From Candidatus Poribacteria bacterium (GTDB lineage: Bacteria; Poribacteria; WGA-4E; WGA-3G): a stretch of DNA of 64,000 nt. Location of the stretch: NCBI GenBank assembly GCA_022827625.1, contig JAJEIE010000008.1, positions 215,537 through 279,536 on the forward strand. Direction: 5' to 3'. A model generated the notes under the pieces. It worked only from the letters and a program-made list of their open reading frames with translations. It was not told the origin of the DNA and made no database searches. The stretch's first letter is position 1, and every line of letters begins with the position of its first letter. A program made the translations under genes and the position numbers. Below, piece by piece: positions 1 through 8,942 of the stretch.

Positions 1-2
1 TG

Positions 3-632
3 ACAGGAAACATCACCGAAGCCATTATGTCTAACGCACGACAGAAACTTGATGTCGAGACCGGTCAATCAGGTAGACTTTCAATCCAAGTTCCAACGAT
101 TGTTGCAGAAGATTGTTCCGACCTACCCTTCCATGACGCAGAAGGCGAATTCCTGCGTTCCAGTGCTTATATTCAAACACACCATTCTGACATCCAAGCG
201 AAGGCTAAGGAGATTTTGAATGGCGAGACGAATTCATGGCGTGCGGCGAAAAAATTGTGTCAATGGGTTTATGAATCCATCACCGACAAAAGAGCAACCG
301 GCGGCTTTGGTTCGTCACTAACCGTATTAGAGGCGCGCGCTGGAGACTGCACGGAACATACTATGCTTTTTATTGCATTGGCACGGGCTGCGGGAATCCC
401 TTCACGCATCTGTTCGGGCATTGTATTTTCAGGCGACGCCTTCTATTATCACTTCTGGCCCGAAGTTTATGTCGGCAGATGGGTACAAATGGATCCAACA
501 TTCGGCCAGATGGTAGCGGATGCGAATCACATTCAACTTGGCGGAAGCACGCTCGAATCGGATAATCTAATGGAATTTGCTGAAGGCGTTTTCCAAACAA
601 TCAACCGACTTGAGATTGTGATTACTGAGTGA
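3..632 (+). CDS. Transglutaminase-like domain protein, 5' end outside window
   Basis: The frame is open to the left edge, and the first ATG (27) has no well-placed ribosome binding site, so the gene probably begins upstream. The visible 201+ residues contain a transglutaminase/protease core with its triad in order: Cys in GDCTEHT, His in YYHFWPEVYVG, Asp in MDPTFGQ. Members of this family are papain-like hydrolases or peptide-modifying enzymes. In many bacteria they sit beside MoxR ATPase, DUF58 and VWA membrane-protein genes, and the next gene here is a BatA/VWA protein, which suggests such a cluster extends to the left. No signal peptide is visible in this part. The fold call is firm; the substrate is unknown. 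Confidence 0.8.
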   Translation, partial: TGNITEAIMSNARQKLDVETGQSGRLSIQVPTIVAEDCSDLPFHDAEGEFLRSSAYIQTHHSDIQAKAKEILNGETNSWRAAKKLCQWVYESITDKRATGGFGSSLTVLEARAGDCTEHTMLFIALARAAGIPSRICSGIVFSGDAFYYHFWPEVYVGRWVQMDPTFGQMVADANHIQLGGSTLESDNLMEFAEGVFQTINRLEIVITE

Positions 633-671
633 ACATCCTGAAGGCTGATAACCGACAACTAACAACTACTA

Positions 672-2867
672 ATGGCATTTCTTAATCCGTTTTTTCTCTT
701 CGGACTTCTCGCTGCGGGTATCCCCTTACTTATCCATCTTTGGAACCGCCGTCGTGTCGTGACAATCGATTTTAGCAGTCTTATGTTCCTTGCGGCGGCA
801 CATCGTGAAAACGCTCGCCGATTCCAACTTCGACAACTCCTGATTTTACTGCTACGGATGGCAATTGTTGCGCTTATTGCGTTCGCTTTGGCGCGTCCCT
901 TTTTAACACTCGGCTTGCCGGTTGCTTCTGTGCGAGCGAAAACCGATGTAGTTATCGTCTTGGATAACTCCTATAGCATGGGGTATCAAGAGGTGGATGG
1001 TGTCCGGTTTGAGAAAGCAAAAACTTTGGCGACAGATATCCTCGACACACTGCGGCACGGCGATAGTGCCACGCTTATTTTAATGTCGGATACGCCACAA
1101 CCTGTTTTTCAGCAACTCACACCCGACCTTGAGAGTGTTATCGCGGCAATCAACACGGCGGAAATCTCTTACCGGACAACGAACGTCCAACCGAGCCTTG
1201 AACTCGCACATGAAATCCTTACCGAATCCGAGCAGCTGAATAAGGAGCTCTATCTTATCTCAGACTTCGCGCGGAACGGGTGGGAAAACTGGGGTCGGCT
1301 TCCCAACCGATCTGGTGCTCGGATTTCGTTGATTCCTGTTACCGAAAACGAAGCACATAACATAAGTATTGAAGAAATCCGTCCCTCCAACCAACTAATA
1401 GGCGTGAATTTACTGCTCCAATTGAATGTAACAATCGTCAACCATTCGACGGCATCTTTGGATCAGAATATCTTAACGTTGTTTATTGGAGGCGAGAAGC
1501 AAAAAACCGTGAACGCTTCGTTTGATCGCGCAGCCGAAACATTAAATACCACTCTAACACACACTTTTTCTACGCCGGGTACGCATACCGGCTATCTGAC
1601 GCTAACGGAAGATCGGCTTAATATTGACAACCGACGTTATTTCGCTTTAGAGGTCCTCGGTGAAGTGCGGGTACTCTGTGTCGGGGAAGAGACTGACTAT
1701 CTAACGTTAGCATTAAATCCAAACAACGTTGTGGCAGACCAAACGTTTAGCCGAAGACCGATAGCCAATACAATGATTCTGCCGACACAATGCACGCCTG
1801 CTGAGTTCGAGAATTTCCCGCTGGAAGACTATGATGTTATCATCCTTGCGGATGTCCCAAAGGTCACACGCCAGAGCAACACACAACTGCAAGAATTTAT
1901 CCGTCAGGGTAAAAGTATAATTGTCTTCGTGGGCAGCCAGAGCGACTCAACCAGCTACAATGCCCTCAGCAGTATGTGGCTACCCGCTGAAGTCGGGACC
2001 ACCTTAACATGGACACCACCACAGCAGGTCGGTACATATCAAGAATCGCATCCCATTTTCGACATTTTTCCGAGCGCAGGATTTTCCACGCAATACGCGC
2101 CTCAATTTTATAAGGGTGTAGCACTACAACCTACCGCTGAATCCAAAGTAATCGCTCGTTTTGAAGATGATACCCCTTTTCTTGTTGAACGCATTCAGGG
2201 AACAAGTGCCGTGCTACTCTACAATTGTGGGCTATTCATACAACACAGGACTTCTGAAACCACGCAGTACACGAACGACCTATTTGTTAATCCGTATTTC
2301 CTTCCAATGCTCCAACAGAGCGTGCTTTATACGGCTATGGCAAGTGGTAATTCTTTAACATGGGGAAGTCAGGTCGGTGATACCTATACAGCGTATTATC
2401 CACGTAGTGCTGGCGGGAAAGCGTCCGTTCGTTTAATGGATGTCAGCAGTCAGCAAGAGAATATTTCTGCTGATAGCCGACAGCCAACAACCGATAGCCA
2501 GAACACCGTAGTGCCGATTGATGAAGACGGCAGGCTACGCTTTCAAGGCACGGAACGTCCCGGTATCTATCAAATTGAGGTGGAAACGCAGGGCAGGATT
2601 CAACGCGACTTTTTTGCGGTTAATGTTGATGGCAATGAATCCGATTTAGCACAGATTTCGCTCCAACAAGCAGCAGCACGCGTCGGGGCACGAACAACAG
2701 TTTCCGAGAAAACCGAGGCATCAACTCTGGCAACTGACACCATAGATGTCAGAAGACACGGTCGGGAAATCTGGGGTGAATTGCTTATATTAGCGGTTTG
2801 TCTCATGATGCTTGAAAGTTTTCTGTCAAATCGCGCAAGTGCACTGGTTGTAGGTGAAAAACAATGA
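672..2867 (+). CDS. BatA/VWA-domain membrane protein
   Basis: 731 residues. The N-terminus has the BatA-type membrane segment (NPFFLFGLLAAGIPLLIHLW followed by an Arg-rich stretch) and a second helix at about 57-75. A von Willebrand A domain starts at about residue 93 with a MIDAS-like DNSYSM. The middle (about 335-420) has a Rossmann-like segment with VLCVGEETDY and DYDVIILADVP, as in the glutamine-amidotransferase-like half of large BatA relatives. A hydrophobic helix (LLILAVCLMMLESFL) lies near the C-terminus. The stop overlaps the next start by 4 bp (ATGA), so the two are translationally coupled. Residues around 595-612 are encoded by a repeat tract (see findings). The family is linked to envelope stress or aerotolerance, but its exact role here is unknown. 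Confidence 0.8.
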   Translation: MAFLNPFFLFGLLAAGIPLLIHLWNRRRVVTIDFSSLMFLAAAHRENARRFQLRQLLILLLRMAIVALIAFALARPFLTLGLPVASVRAKTDVVIVLDNSYSMGYQEVDGVRFEKAKTLATDILDTLRHGDSATLILMSDTPQPVFQQLTPDLESVIAAINTAEISYRTTNVQPSLELAHEILTESEQLNKELYLISDFARNGWENWGRLPNRSGARISLIPVTENEAHNISIEEIRPSNQLIGVNLLLQLNVTIVNHSTASLDQNILTLFIGGEKQKTVNASFDRAAETLNTTLTHTFSTPGTHTGYLTLTEDRLNIDNRRYFALEVLGEVRVLCVGEETDYLTLALNPNNVVADQTFSRRPIANTMILPTQCTPAEFENFPLEDYDVIILADVPKVTRQSNTQLQEFIRQGKSIIVFVGSQSDSTSYNALSSMWLPAEVGTTLTWTPPQQVGTYQESHPIFDIFPSAGFSTQYAPQFYKGVALQPTAESKVIARFEDDTPFLVERIQGTSAVLLYNCGLFIQHRTSETTQYTNDLFVNPYFLPMLQQSVLYTAMASGNSLTWGSQVGDTYTAYYPRSAGGKASVRLMDVSSQQENISADSRQPTTDSQNTVVPIDEDGRLRFQGTERPGIYQIEVETQGRIQRDFFAVNVDGNESDLAQISLQQAAARVGARTTVSEKTEASTLATDTIDVRRHGREIWGELLILAVCLMMLESFLSNRASALVVGEKQ

Positions 2868-4867
2868 CAGATTTTTGGTATATTGCGCGCTTGTTTGGGG
2901 TTCTGTGCTTAATTATGGCAATCAGCAGTCAACCGTCAGCAGTCGGTCAAGAACGGTTTGAGGAAACCGAAAGCAATACGCAACCGCCATACACTGAAAA
3001 CCGAAAGCTGAAAGCCGAAAGCCAATCTGATGCGGCGAATATCGTACGCAGTCTCGTCATCAGTGGGAATAACTCATTTTCCAACCAACAAATTCGCGCC
3101 CTGATGGGGACAGATGTCTGGAGTGTCTATGATGAGACCCTTCTGAAAGCGGATTTTCAAGCGATCGTCCGTTTCTATCGGGAGAGAGGCTATCAGTTTG
3201 CCCGCATTGTTGAAGAGCAACTCTCCGTAAAGAAATTCAAAGATGGCATTTATCTCGGTATTGAAATTGATGAAGGGACCATCGGGAAGATTGTCGTAGA
3301 GGGTAATATACAGACGAAGGAAGAGGTCATTCGCCGTGAACTTCTATTCGCGGAAGGGGATATCTATACAGAAGCAGATAGAGTAGAAAGCGAGCAGATT
3401 CTCCGGCGGAAGACCTATATCGGTGCTGCAAAGATTGAAGCGCAGTGGGATGAACTCTCAAAAACTGTTACTGTTCATGTGAGCATCACGGAACTCTTGT
3501 CGTTTCCATTTGGCGTAGACCTGAACTTGAACAACCAAAAAAGATATTGGATGCTACAATTTCGAGATCCCAACCTATTCGGGTCGGGGCAAAGTACCTT
3601 ATGGCGGTATGAAAGGATTAGTGAAATTGGTGAAAGGACCCGTAGTCTCGTGAGAGGCAGGTATAATAATCCTCGACTCTTTACTTCACATTGGAATTTT
3701 GATGGTGAATACATCCAGAAACGAGATGGCGACTCTCTGCTTGTGTTGTTAGAACGTCCACAATACACATTGAAAAGTCGATGGAGTGCGAGTGTCCGTT
3801 TTTCTGAATCGGTTAATCCAGTAATTTGGTATGAAAATGGACGGGAAACCGATAGGTTTGAGCAAAATCTACAGGGGGCTTTTGCAAATGTACAACGTTA
3901 TTTCGGAGACAGACGGCAACAGAACTATATAGGACTCTGGGCAACCTCACGGCGATTAAAATATGTGCTACTTAACAAATCAGGCGAATCTGGAGCGATG
4001 TTAGAGGAGCGTGATATAAAACGAGTGGGCTTCACACTCGGTAGAAAACATACAGCATATCACAAAACTCGGTTTCTCCAACGGATGGGACAAGAGGAGA
4101 ATTTTCTCGTCGGTGCGCAATACGCGCTTTCTCTTGGATATGCCTCGGCATTATACGGTTCTGACCGAGCAGAATCTTACGCTGAACTGGCTGTCGGTTC
4201 GGGATGGATGCGAGGCGACCGATTTTTCGGTCTCACAACAGTCGCAATTAACACGAACTTGACGAGTCGAATTGAACGGTCTGTGCTCCAGGCACGGACT
4301 TCTTGGTTCTATACAGATGTATTTAATACCGGTGATATCTATACGCTTGAGAGGGGTTTTAGGAAGAACGGACTCTTTGACTTTCATCAGACATTTGTTG
4401 CGCAGTTGACAACAGAGATGCAGTTCGGATGGAGTGGACGAAGTCAAGTCCTTTTGGGGGCTTTTAATGGGCTGCGCGGTTATGATTATAGACAATTCAA
4501 CGGCGAGAAGATGGTACTGCTGAATCTTGAAAGCCGAACTGTATTCGGTGGAACAATTTTCCACAGGATAGATGAAGCCCTCGCGGCGGTTGCAACGTTT
4601 GCAGCGCGCCCGTTTATTGATAGGCCTGTACATCTCGGATTCATATTAAGCGGCGTTGTGTTCGCCGATATCGGATACATCTGGAATGGAAGAAATAGTT
4701 TTGATTTGGCAGCACCAAAGCGGAGTGTGGGATTTGGATTGCGGAGTAGCCTCTCTCAGTTCAGCGGCACTGGCATCCTCCGGGTAGAATTTGCCTTCCC
4801 ACTCGATCCGCCTTTCACGCTATCGCTCAAACCTCGGATTTTCTATGGTCAGGAACGCACATTCTAA
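2864..4867 (+). CDS. BamA/TamA-like Omp85 outer-membrane protein
   Basis: 667 residues with a hydrophobic N-terminus. Two POTRA domains are visible (about 61-137, VRSLVISGNNSFS; about 140-210, GKIVVEGNIQTKEEVIRREL). A C-terminal beta-barrel of the bacterial surface antigen (D15) type follows, with the LRGYDYRQF form of the conserved VRGF/Y element and a terminal Phe. BamA usually has five POTRAs and TamA three, so this is a short relative, probably not the main BAM subunit. It starts inside the stop of the VWA gene and ends directly before the next ATG. Residues about 20-55, between the signal region and POTRA1, are low in complexity and derive from a repeat tract. Confidence 0.82.
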   Translation: MTDFWYIARLFGVLCLIMAISSQPSAVGQERFEETESNTQPPYTENRKLKAESQSDAANIVRSLVISGNNSFSNQQIRALMGTDVWSVYDETLLKADFQAIVRFYRERGYQFARIVEEQLSVKKFKDGIYLGIEIDEGTIGKIVVEGNIQTKEEVIRRELLFAEGDIYTEADRVESEQILRRKTYIGAAKIEAQWDELSKTVTVHVSITELLSFPFGVDLNLNNQKRYWMLQFRDPNLFGSGQSTLWRYERISEIGERTRSLVRGRYNNPRLFTSHWNFDGEYIQKRDGDSLLVLLERPQYTLKSRWSASVRFSESVNPVIWYENGRETDRFEQNLQGAFANVQRYFGDRRQQNYIGLWATSRRLKYVLLNKSGESGAMLEERDIKRVGFTLGRKHTAYHKTRFLQRMGQEENFLVGAQYALSLGYASALYGSDRAESYAELAVGSGWMRGDRFFGLTTVAINTNLTSRIERSVLQARTSWFYTDVFNTGDIYTLERGFRKNGLFDFHQTFVAQLTTEMQFGWSGRSQVLLGAFNGLRGYDYRQFNGEKMVLLNLESRTVFGGTIFHRIDEALAAVATFAARPFIDRPVHLGFILSGVVFADIGYIWNGRNSFDLAAPKRSVGFGLRSSLSQFSGTGILRVEFAFPLDPPFTLSLKPRIFYGQERTF

Positions 4868-6775
4868 ATGGACACTTCCGCGCGTATATCAACCGAAAGT
4901 ATTACATGGCGAGCGATTTTGTTGGGACTGCTATCGCTCCCGCTCAACATTTACCTCGTTGTTCAGACGGAGACAGTCTGGACGACACAGTATCCCACCA
5001 CGATGGCGATTTTCTTTAACGCCGTCTTCACGCTCTTTCTTATCGCGATTCTCAATCTGCTCCTAACACGTTATCTCCCGAAATGGCAACTCACGCAAGC
5101 AGAAATGCTAACGGTGTATCTCATGGTAACCTTGGCATGTGTCGTCTGTGGACACGACCTTTTGCAGGCAACAATGTGTGTTTTGGGCCACGCGGCGTGG
5201 TTCGCGACACCGGAAAATGAATGGCAATCGCTTTTCTTTCGCTATATTCCGGACTGGATTGCTGTGATGAACCGTCGCGCCTTAACCGGCTACTATGAAG
5301 GCACCTCAAACCTATTTGAGACAGATCATATTCAGGCATGGCTCACCCCAGTAGTGGCATGGCTGGTTTTTTTCTCTGCACTGGCATTCTCGATGATGAT
5401 GCTGAGCGTAATCTTGCGTAAACAGTGGATTGAACATGAAAAGTTAAGCTACCCAATTATCCTGCTCCCTTTTGAAATGACGAAAGGTGTAAGTTTCTAT
5501 CGCAACCGTCTTCTTTGGATCGGCTTTGCAGTTGGATGCGGTCTTGACCTTCTTAACGGTATTAGTTTTCTTTATCCGTACGTACCGAGCATCCCTATCC
5601 GTTATGACATCGGACTCTTATTCACAGAGAAACCGCTGAGTGCTATTGGTTCGACACCTATCCATCTAAACCCTTACGCTATCGGCATCGGTTTTCTAAT
5701 GCCGCTGGATTTGTCGCTCTCCTGCTGGTTGTTCTACCTCTTCTGGAAGGCGCAACTCGTTTTCGGAGCGATGACGGGGATGAATCAGACACCGGGTTAT
5801 CCGCATATTGATATGCAGTCGCTGGGTGCATATTTCGGTCTCTGTTTCTTCGCACTCTGGATAACACACAAGCACCTCTGGCAGGTTGCCCGCAATATTC
5901 TGGGACTGCAAACGAACCTTGACACGACGAATGAACCGATGGGATATCGGAGTGCGTTTGTTGGCTTGGTCCTTAGCATTGGTGTTGTGTTCGGATTTTG
6001 CTTGAAGGCAGGGATGTCGTGGTGGGGTGTGCTTGGATTTTTCTCCATCCATTTTATACTCGTTCTGGCGTTCACACGGATGCGCGCGGAACTCGGAACA
6101 CCCACAATGGATTTCTATCGCGCCGGCCCCGGGCTTTTCCTAACCTCAATTTTTGGTTCCAGAAAGATTGGTCCACCCACGTTGACAGGCTTCGCTTTTC
6201 TTTACGGTTTCACGCGGAACTATCGTTCGCAACCGATGCCGAATCAACTGGAAGGCTTTAAACTCGCTGACAGAGGGGCTATCAACACGCGTCAAATCCT
6301 TTGGGTGATGTGGGGCGCAACGGTTATTGGATTGCTAATCGGGTTTGTTGCGTTCCTTCACGCAGGTTATCGACACGGCAGCTTAGGGACATGGCGCGGA
6401 CAGGAAGCATTTAGCGACTTACAACGTTGGTTGACACTCCCAAACGACACAGATTGGAGACATCTCGGCTTTTTCGGCTTCGGTATCACACTTACGCTCA
6501 CAACGCTATTTATGCGCCTACGGTTTATCTGGTGGCAGCTGCATCCGTTGGCTTATCCGCTTGCTGGGAACTGGAACTTCGGTAGGCTTTGGTTTCCTGT
6601 ATTTCTGGCGTGGGTATTAAAGTCGATACTGATTCGCCACGGTGGGATCGGTGCGTATCGCCGAACACTGCCCCTGTTTTTAGGAACAATGCTCGGCGAA
6701 TTTGTGATGGGAAGTATCTGGGCGATTTTAGGACTGTTTCTCGGACAACGGATGTATTCTTTCAAACATTGGTAA
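4868..6775 (+). CDS. Polytopic inner-membrane protein, DUF6785-like
   Basis: 635 residues with about twelve or more hydrophobic segments over the full length, for example ILLGLLSLPLNIYLVV, MAIFFNAVFTLFLIAILNLL and a C-terminal FLGTMLGEFVMGSIWAILGLF. It resembles the uncharacterised DUF6785/DUF6784 membrane family found mainly in Poribacteria, Planctomycetes and relatives; the resemblance is by memory of family features, not a search. The ATG follows the preceding stop codon with no gap, so it ends the four-gene operon. A transporter-like fold (oligopeptide-transporter-like) is possible, but no substrate can be named. Confidence 0.65.
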   Translation: MDTSARISTESITWRAILLGLLSLPLNIYLVVQTETVWTTQYPTTMAIFFNAVFTLFLIAILNLLLTRYLPKWQLTQAEMLTVYLMVTLACVVCGHDLLQATMCVLGHAAWFATPENEWQSLFFRYIPDWIAVMNRRALTGYYEGTSNLFETDHIQAWLTPVVAWLVFFSALAFSMMMLSVILRKQWIEHEKLSYPIILLPFEMTKGVSFYRNRLLWIGFAVGCGLDLLNGISFLYPYVPSIPIRYDIGLLFTEKPLSAIGSTPIHLNPYAIGIGFLMPLDLSLSCWLFYLFWKAQLVFGAMTGMNQTPGYPHIDMQSLGAYFGLCFFALWITHKHLWQVARNILGLQTNLDTTNEPMGYRSAFVGLVLSIGVVFGFCLKAGMSWWGVLGFFSIHFILVLAFTRMRAELGTPTMDFYRAGPGLFLTSIFGSRKIGPPTLTGFAFLYGFTRNYRSQPMPNQLEGFKLADRGAINTRQILWVMWGATVIGLLIGFVAFLHAGYRHGSLGTWRGQEAFSDLQRWLTLPNDTDWRHLGFFGFGITLTLTTLFMRLRFIWWQLHPLAYPLAGNWNFGRLWFPVFLAWVLKSILIRHGGIGAYRRTLPLFLGTMLGEFVMGSIWAILGLFLGQRMYSFKHW

Positions 6776-6802
6776 ACAATTATACTTAACGTTCAAAGAG
6801 GC

Positions 6803-7882
6803 TTAGTCCTCTGCCTTCTGTAAGTGGATACTCCCCCCAGAGGTGCGCAATTTCAACAGAGGGCCGCCGCCGTTTATGCTACCTTTTAGCCTATTTTTCG
6901 GAACCTTTCCTTGAACAACCGAGGTAACCATAAAATCTGTCGAAACACGTCCACCGCTGGTTTCCGCATCCACGTCAATCGCTATATCTGGGGTGAGTGT
7001 GACGGTTATTCCGCCGCCCGATGTCCGTAAACTACACGCCTCCTCAAGTTGTGTTGTTATAGATGTACGGATGGAGCCACCTGAGGTTTTCGCGTTGACA
7101 TCTCCGCCGACGCTATCGAGTCTGATACTACCCCCCGAGGTATGGACATCTGCTCCACCTCTACAGTTCTCAACCCTGATGCTACCTCCTGAAGTCTTGC
7201 CCCAAATAGAACCCTGAATGTCGCCAAAGCGGAGCCCCCCGCCAGAGGTTTGTGCCTGAACATCGCCTGCGACATCGCCCACGTCAATGCTACCACCAGA
7301 GGTCTTGAGATCGACAGGACTGTCACACGATGTAAGTTTGATGCTTCCACCGGACGTCCGACCCCACACTGTGCCAGTAATGTTCCCAAAACGTAAGCTA
7401 CCACCTGAGGTCTTCGCGCGGACATCCCCGTTAAGATCGGCTACGGAAATGCCGCCGCTTGAAGTATCCAAATCAACATTGTATTGGTGTGGTACGGTTA
7501 CCAAAAAGCGTATTTTCAGTCGATTTAACTGTTTCCGCCAGTGCTCCCGACCGTGTTTGAAGACTCCTTCAATATGAACATCAGCATCCTCGTGTTTAAA
7601 CGCCACCTCAAAGTCTTCAAGCATTTCTTGCACCGATCCAGCCAATTTGAATTTTGATTCTTTTGTGACAACAACTTCAACTTTATCTTGTTCAGCGGTA
7701 TGGATGTCAATCGCGCCGAACTCTGACACAATTGTTAAATTTCCGCCAGTTTCGACGCTATATGTTCTTTCTATATTGTTCACAATGTGTTCCTCTGCCT
7801 TTAAAGGCGTGGATTGGCAGCCAACACTATAGAACAGAGGCAGTGCTGAGAAAAAAATGGTTAACGCGATAAGTGCTTTCAC
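6803..7882 (-). CDS. DUF4097-like beta-strand repeat lipoprotein
   Basis: 359 residues from a GTG start with a GGAGG site close upstream. The N-terminus is a lipoprotein signal ending in SVGCQ, so the mature protein is lipid-anchored. From about residue 130 to the end there are about ten repeats of roughly 20 residues built on TSGGSI or TSGGGL followed by a short Val/Asp strand, the pattern of the DUF4097 (adhesin-like, right-handed beta-helix) family. Its end (INGGGPLLKLRTSGGSIHLQ) closely matches a stretch near residues 301-320 of the Omp85 fusion encoded at 18702-22412. It is convergent with the preceding Omp85/DUF6785 operon. Function unknown; probably a structural surface or periplasmic protein. 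Confidence 0.8.
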   Translation of the reverse strand: MKALIALTIFFSALPLFYSVGCQSTPLKAEEHIVNNIERTYSVETGGNLTIVSEFGAIDIHTAEQDKVEVVVTKESKFKLAGSVQEMLEDFEVAFKHEDADVHIEGVFKHGREHWRKQLNRLKIRFLVTVPHQYNVDLDTSSGGISVADLNGDVRAKTSGGSLRFGNITGTVWGRTSGGSIKLTSCDSPVDLKTSGGSIDVGDVAGDVQAQTSGGGLRFGDIQGSIWGKTSGGSIRVENCRGGADVHTSGGSIRLDSVGGDVNAKTSGGSIRTSITTQLEEACSLRTSGGGITVTLTPDIAIDVDAETSGGRVSTDFMVTSVVQGKVPKNRLKGSINGGGPLLKLRTSGGSIHLQKAED

Positions 7883-7989
7883 CAGGTACCTCCATCAACT
7901 TCCCATGTTGCGGCGGCTTTGCTGTGAGAGTTGTATACTTCTTAGAGTGTCGCAATCGCAGTGCTTTCAAGCGAGGATGCTGCCAAGTA

Positions 7990-8025
7990 TATGTTGGGAA
8001 TAGTTTCCCGACTTTTCCCAACATA
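7990..8025. terminator. Inverted repeat between two minus-strand genes
   Basis: An 11-bp perfect stem (TATGTTGGGAA / TTCCCAACATA) with a 14-nt spacer lies just past the stop of the gene at 8032-8607. There is no clear T-run, so it may be a transcript-end hairpin or a repeat palindrome. Confidence 0.45.
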
Positions 8026-8031
8026 CATAGT

Positions 8032-8607
8032 TTAAAGCTCTTTGTTCCGCTCGACCTGTTGTGTTCTGATCTCTTGGAGAATCTCTACAACCGTCTCCAT
8101 CTGTCCTTCCAGTCTGCCAATACGCTGCTCGACAGATGTCGTGGATTCTATGTCCTCATCTTCATCAGAGGTGACCTCAACCGTCTCGACCGTCTCAGCA
8201 TCAGATTTCTCTTGCGCACGTTCACCCAAGAAGTCTTTGAGAAAGTCAGGTACCGATTGCCGGACAACTTCACTCACATCTTTGAGTTCGTCGCCAATAG
8301 TTTTCTTGACGTTGGAGAAGTCGAAGTCGAAATCCGGCGCACACCCCTCTCTGAGATATGCAGCAATTTGGTGGCAGGCAACGCTAATCTCGCTAAAAGA
8401 GGCATCCGTTTCGAGAGGTTGAAACAGTCCTGGATAGACAGCACCGAGTTCGCTTAAGCGGTTAAGCGCGTTGTTGACTTGCTGTGCGCACCGTTCCTCA
8501 CCTTCTGAAGGATCAACTATCGGTGATGTCTCTACCACGCGAGCCGTTGTTTCCAAGAGCCGAAGAATTGCGCGAATTTCCTTTTGGTTTTCGTGTTCGT
8601 TAGACAT
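8032..8607 (-). CDS. Acidic coiled-coil protein, function unknown
   Basis: 191 residues, not recognised. There is no signal peptide or membrane segment. The first 130 residues look helical. A very acidic stretch (TSDEDEDIES, about 150-160) follows, then a terminal coiled coil (VEQRIGRLEGQMETVVEILQ). The start is well supported by AAGGAGACAACC-ATG. Two related ~43-bp repeats lie upstream (8631 and 8866). No neighbour points to a role; the coiled coil suggests oligomerisation or a partner protein. Confidence 0.65.
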   Translation of the reverse strand: MSNEHENQKEIRAILRLLETTARVVETSPIVDPSEGEERCAQQVNNALNRLSELGAVYPGLFQPLETDASFSEISVACHQIAAYLREGCAPDFDFDFSNVKKTIGDELKDVSEVVRQSVPDFLKDFLGERAQEKSDAETVETVEVTSDEDEDIESTTSVEQRIGRLEGQMETVVEILQEIRTQQVERNKEL

Positions 8608-8630
8608 GGTTGTCTCCTTTTTATGTCCAT

Positions 8631-8673
8631 TTGCCTATATAGAGTCCCTCAAGGCTAAAAAGGATAGCAAAAA
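8631..8673. repeat. Direct repeat copy 1 (upstream of acidic coiled-coil gene)
   Basis: It begins TTGCCTATATAGAGTC and carries AAAAAGGATAGC. It is roughly 80% identical to the copy at 8866-8908 and in the same orientation. It lies just upstream of the ribosome binding site of the 8607 gene, so it could hold promoter or operator sequence. Confidence 0.6.
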
Positions 8674-8725
8674 ATATTTTTTTAACGATTAAATCTGGGC
8701 ACTGTTCCAAATGTAAAGCAAAAAC

Positions 8726-8751
8726 AAATTATGCCATTTAAGGCATAATTT
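8726..8751. terminator. AT-rich palindrome, possible terminator
   Basis: Perfect 10-bp stem AAATTATGCC / GGCATAATTT with a 6-nt loop, about 190 bp past the end of the DegT aminotransferase gene on the minus strand. Confidence 0.35.
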
Positions 8752-8865
8752 CATTACACAGCGGTTTTCGGTTAATTCAAACGCTCCGAGCTATCAAAGA
8801 TTCTCTAATCATTAAAAAATCGACACAACACCTCAGAAGCAATCGTCAAAAATCGCCTATTGGGT

Positions 8866-8908
8866 TTGCCTATATAGAGTCGCCTGAACATGAAAAGGAT
8901 AGTAAAAA
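8866..8908. repeat. Direct repeat copy 2
   Basis: Second copy of the TTGCCTATATAGAGTC repeat, in the same orientation as the copy at 8631. Confidence 0.6.
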
Positions 8909-8942
8909 CACAATAAAGTTTGAGAATTGTGATATTCAGACG

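Larger units (their letters stand above)
8608..8942. other. 335-bp intergenic region with repeats
   Basis: No gene is seen. It holds two related repeats (8631-8673 and 8866-8908), a 10-bp-stem AT-rich palindrome (8726-8751), and at about 8680-8700 a partial match (minus strand, CAGATTTAATCGTTAAAAA) to the 56-bp repeat found at 12331-12386. Confidence 0.6.

Noticed and set aside
4151..4633. 160-residue open frame antisense to the Omp85 gene
   Set aside because: Opposite a conserved barrel region; composition not protein-like.
2864..4867. Gene considered as the main bamA
   Set aside because: Only two POTRAs and no usual bam neighbours (skp, lpxD, fabZ).
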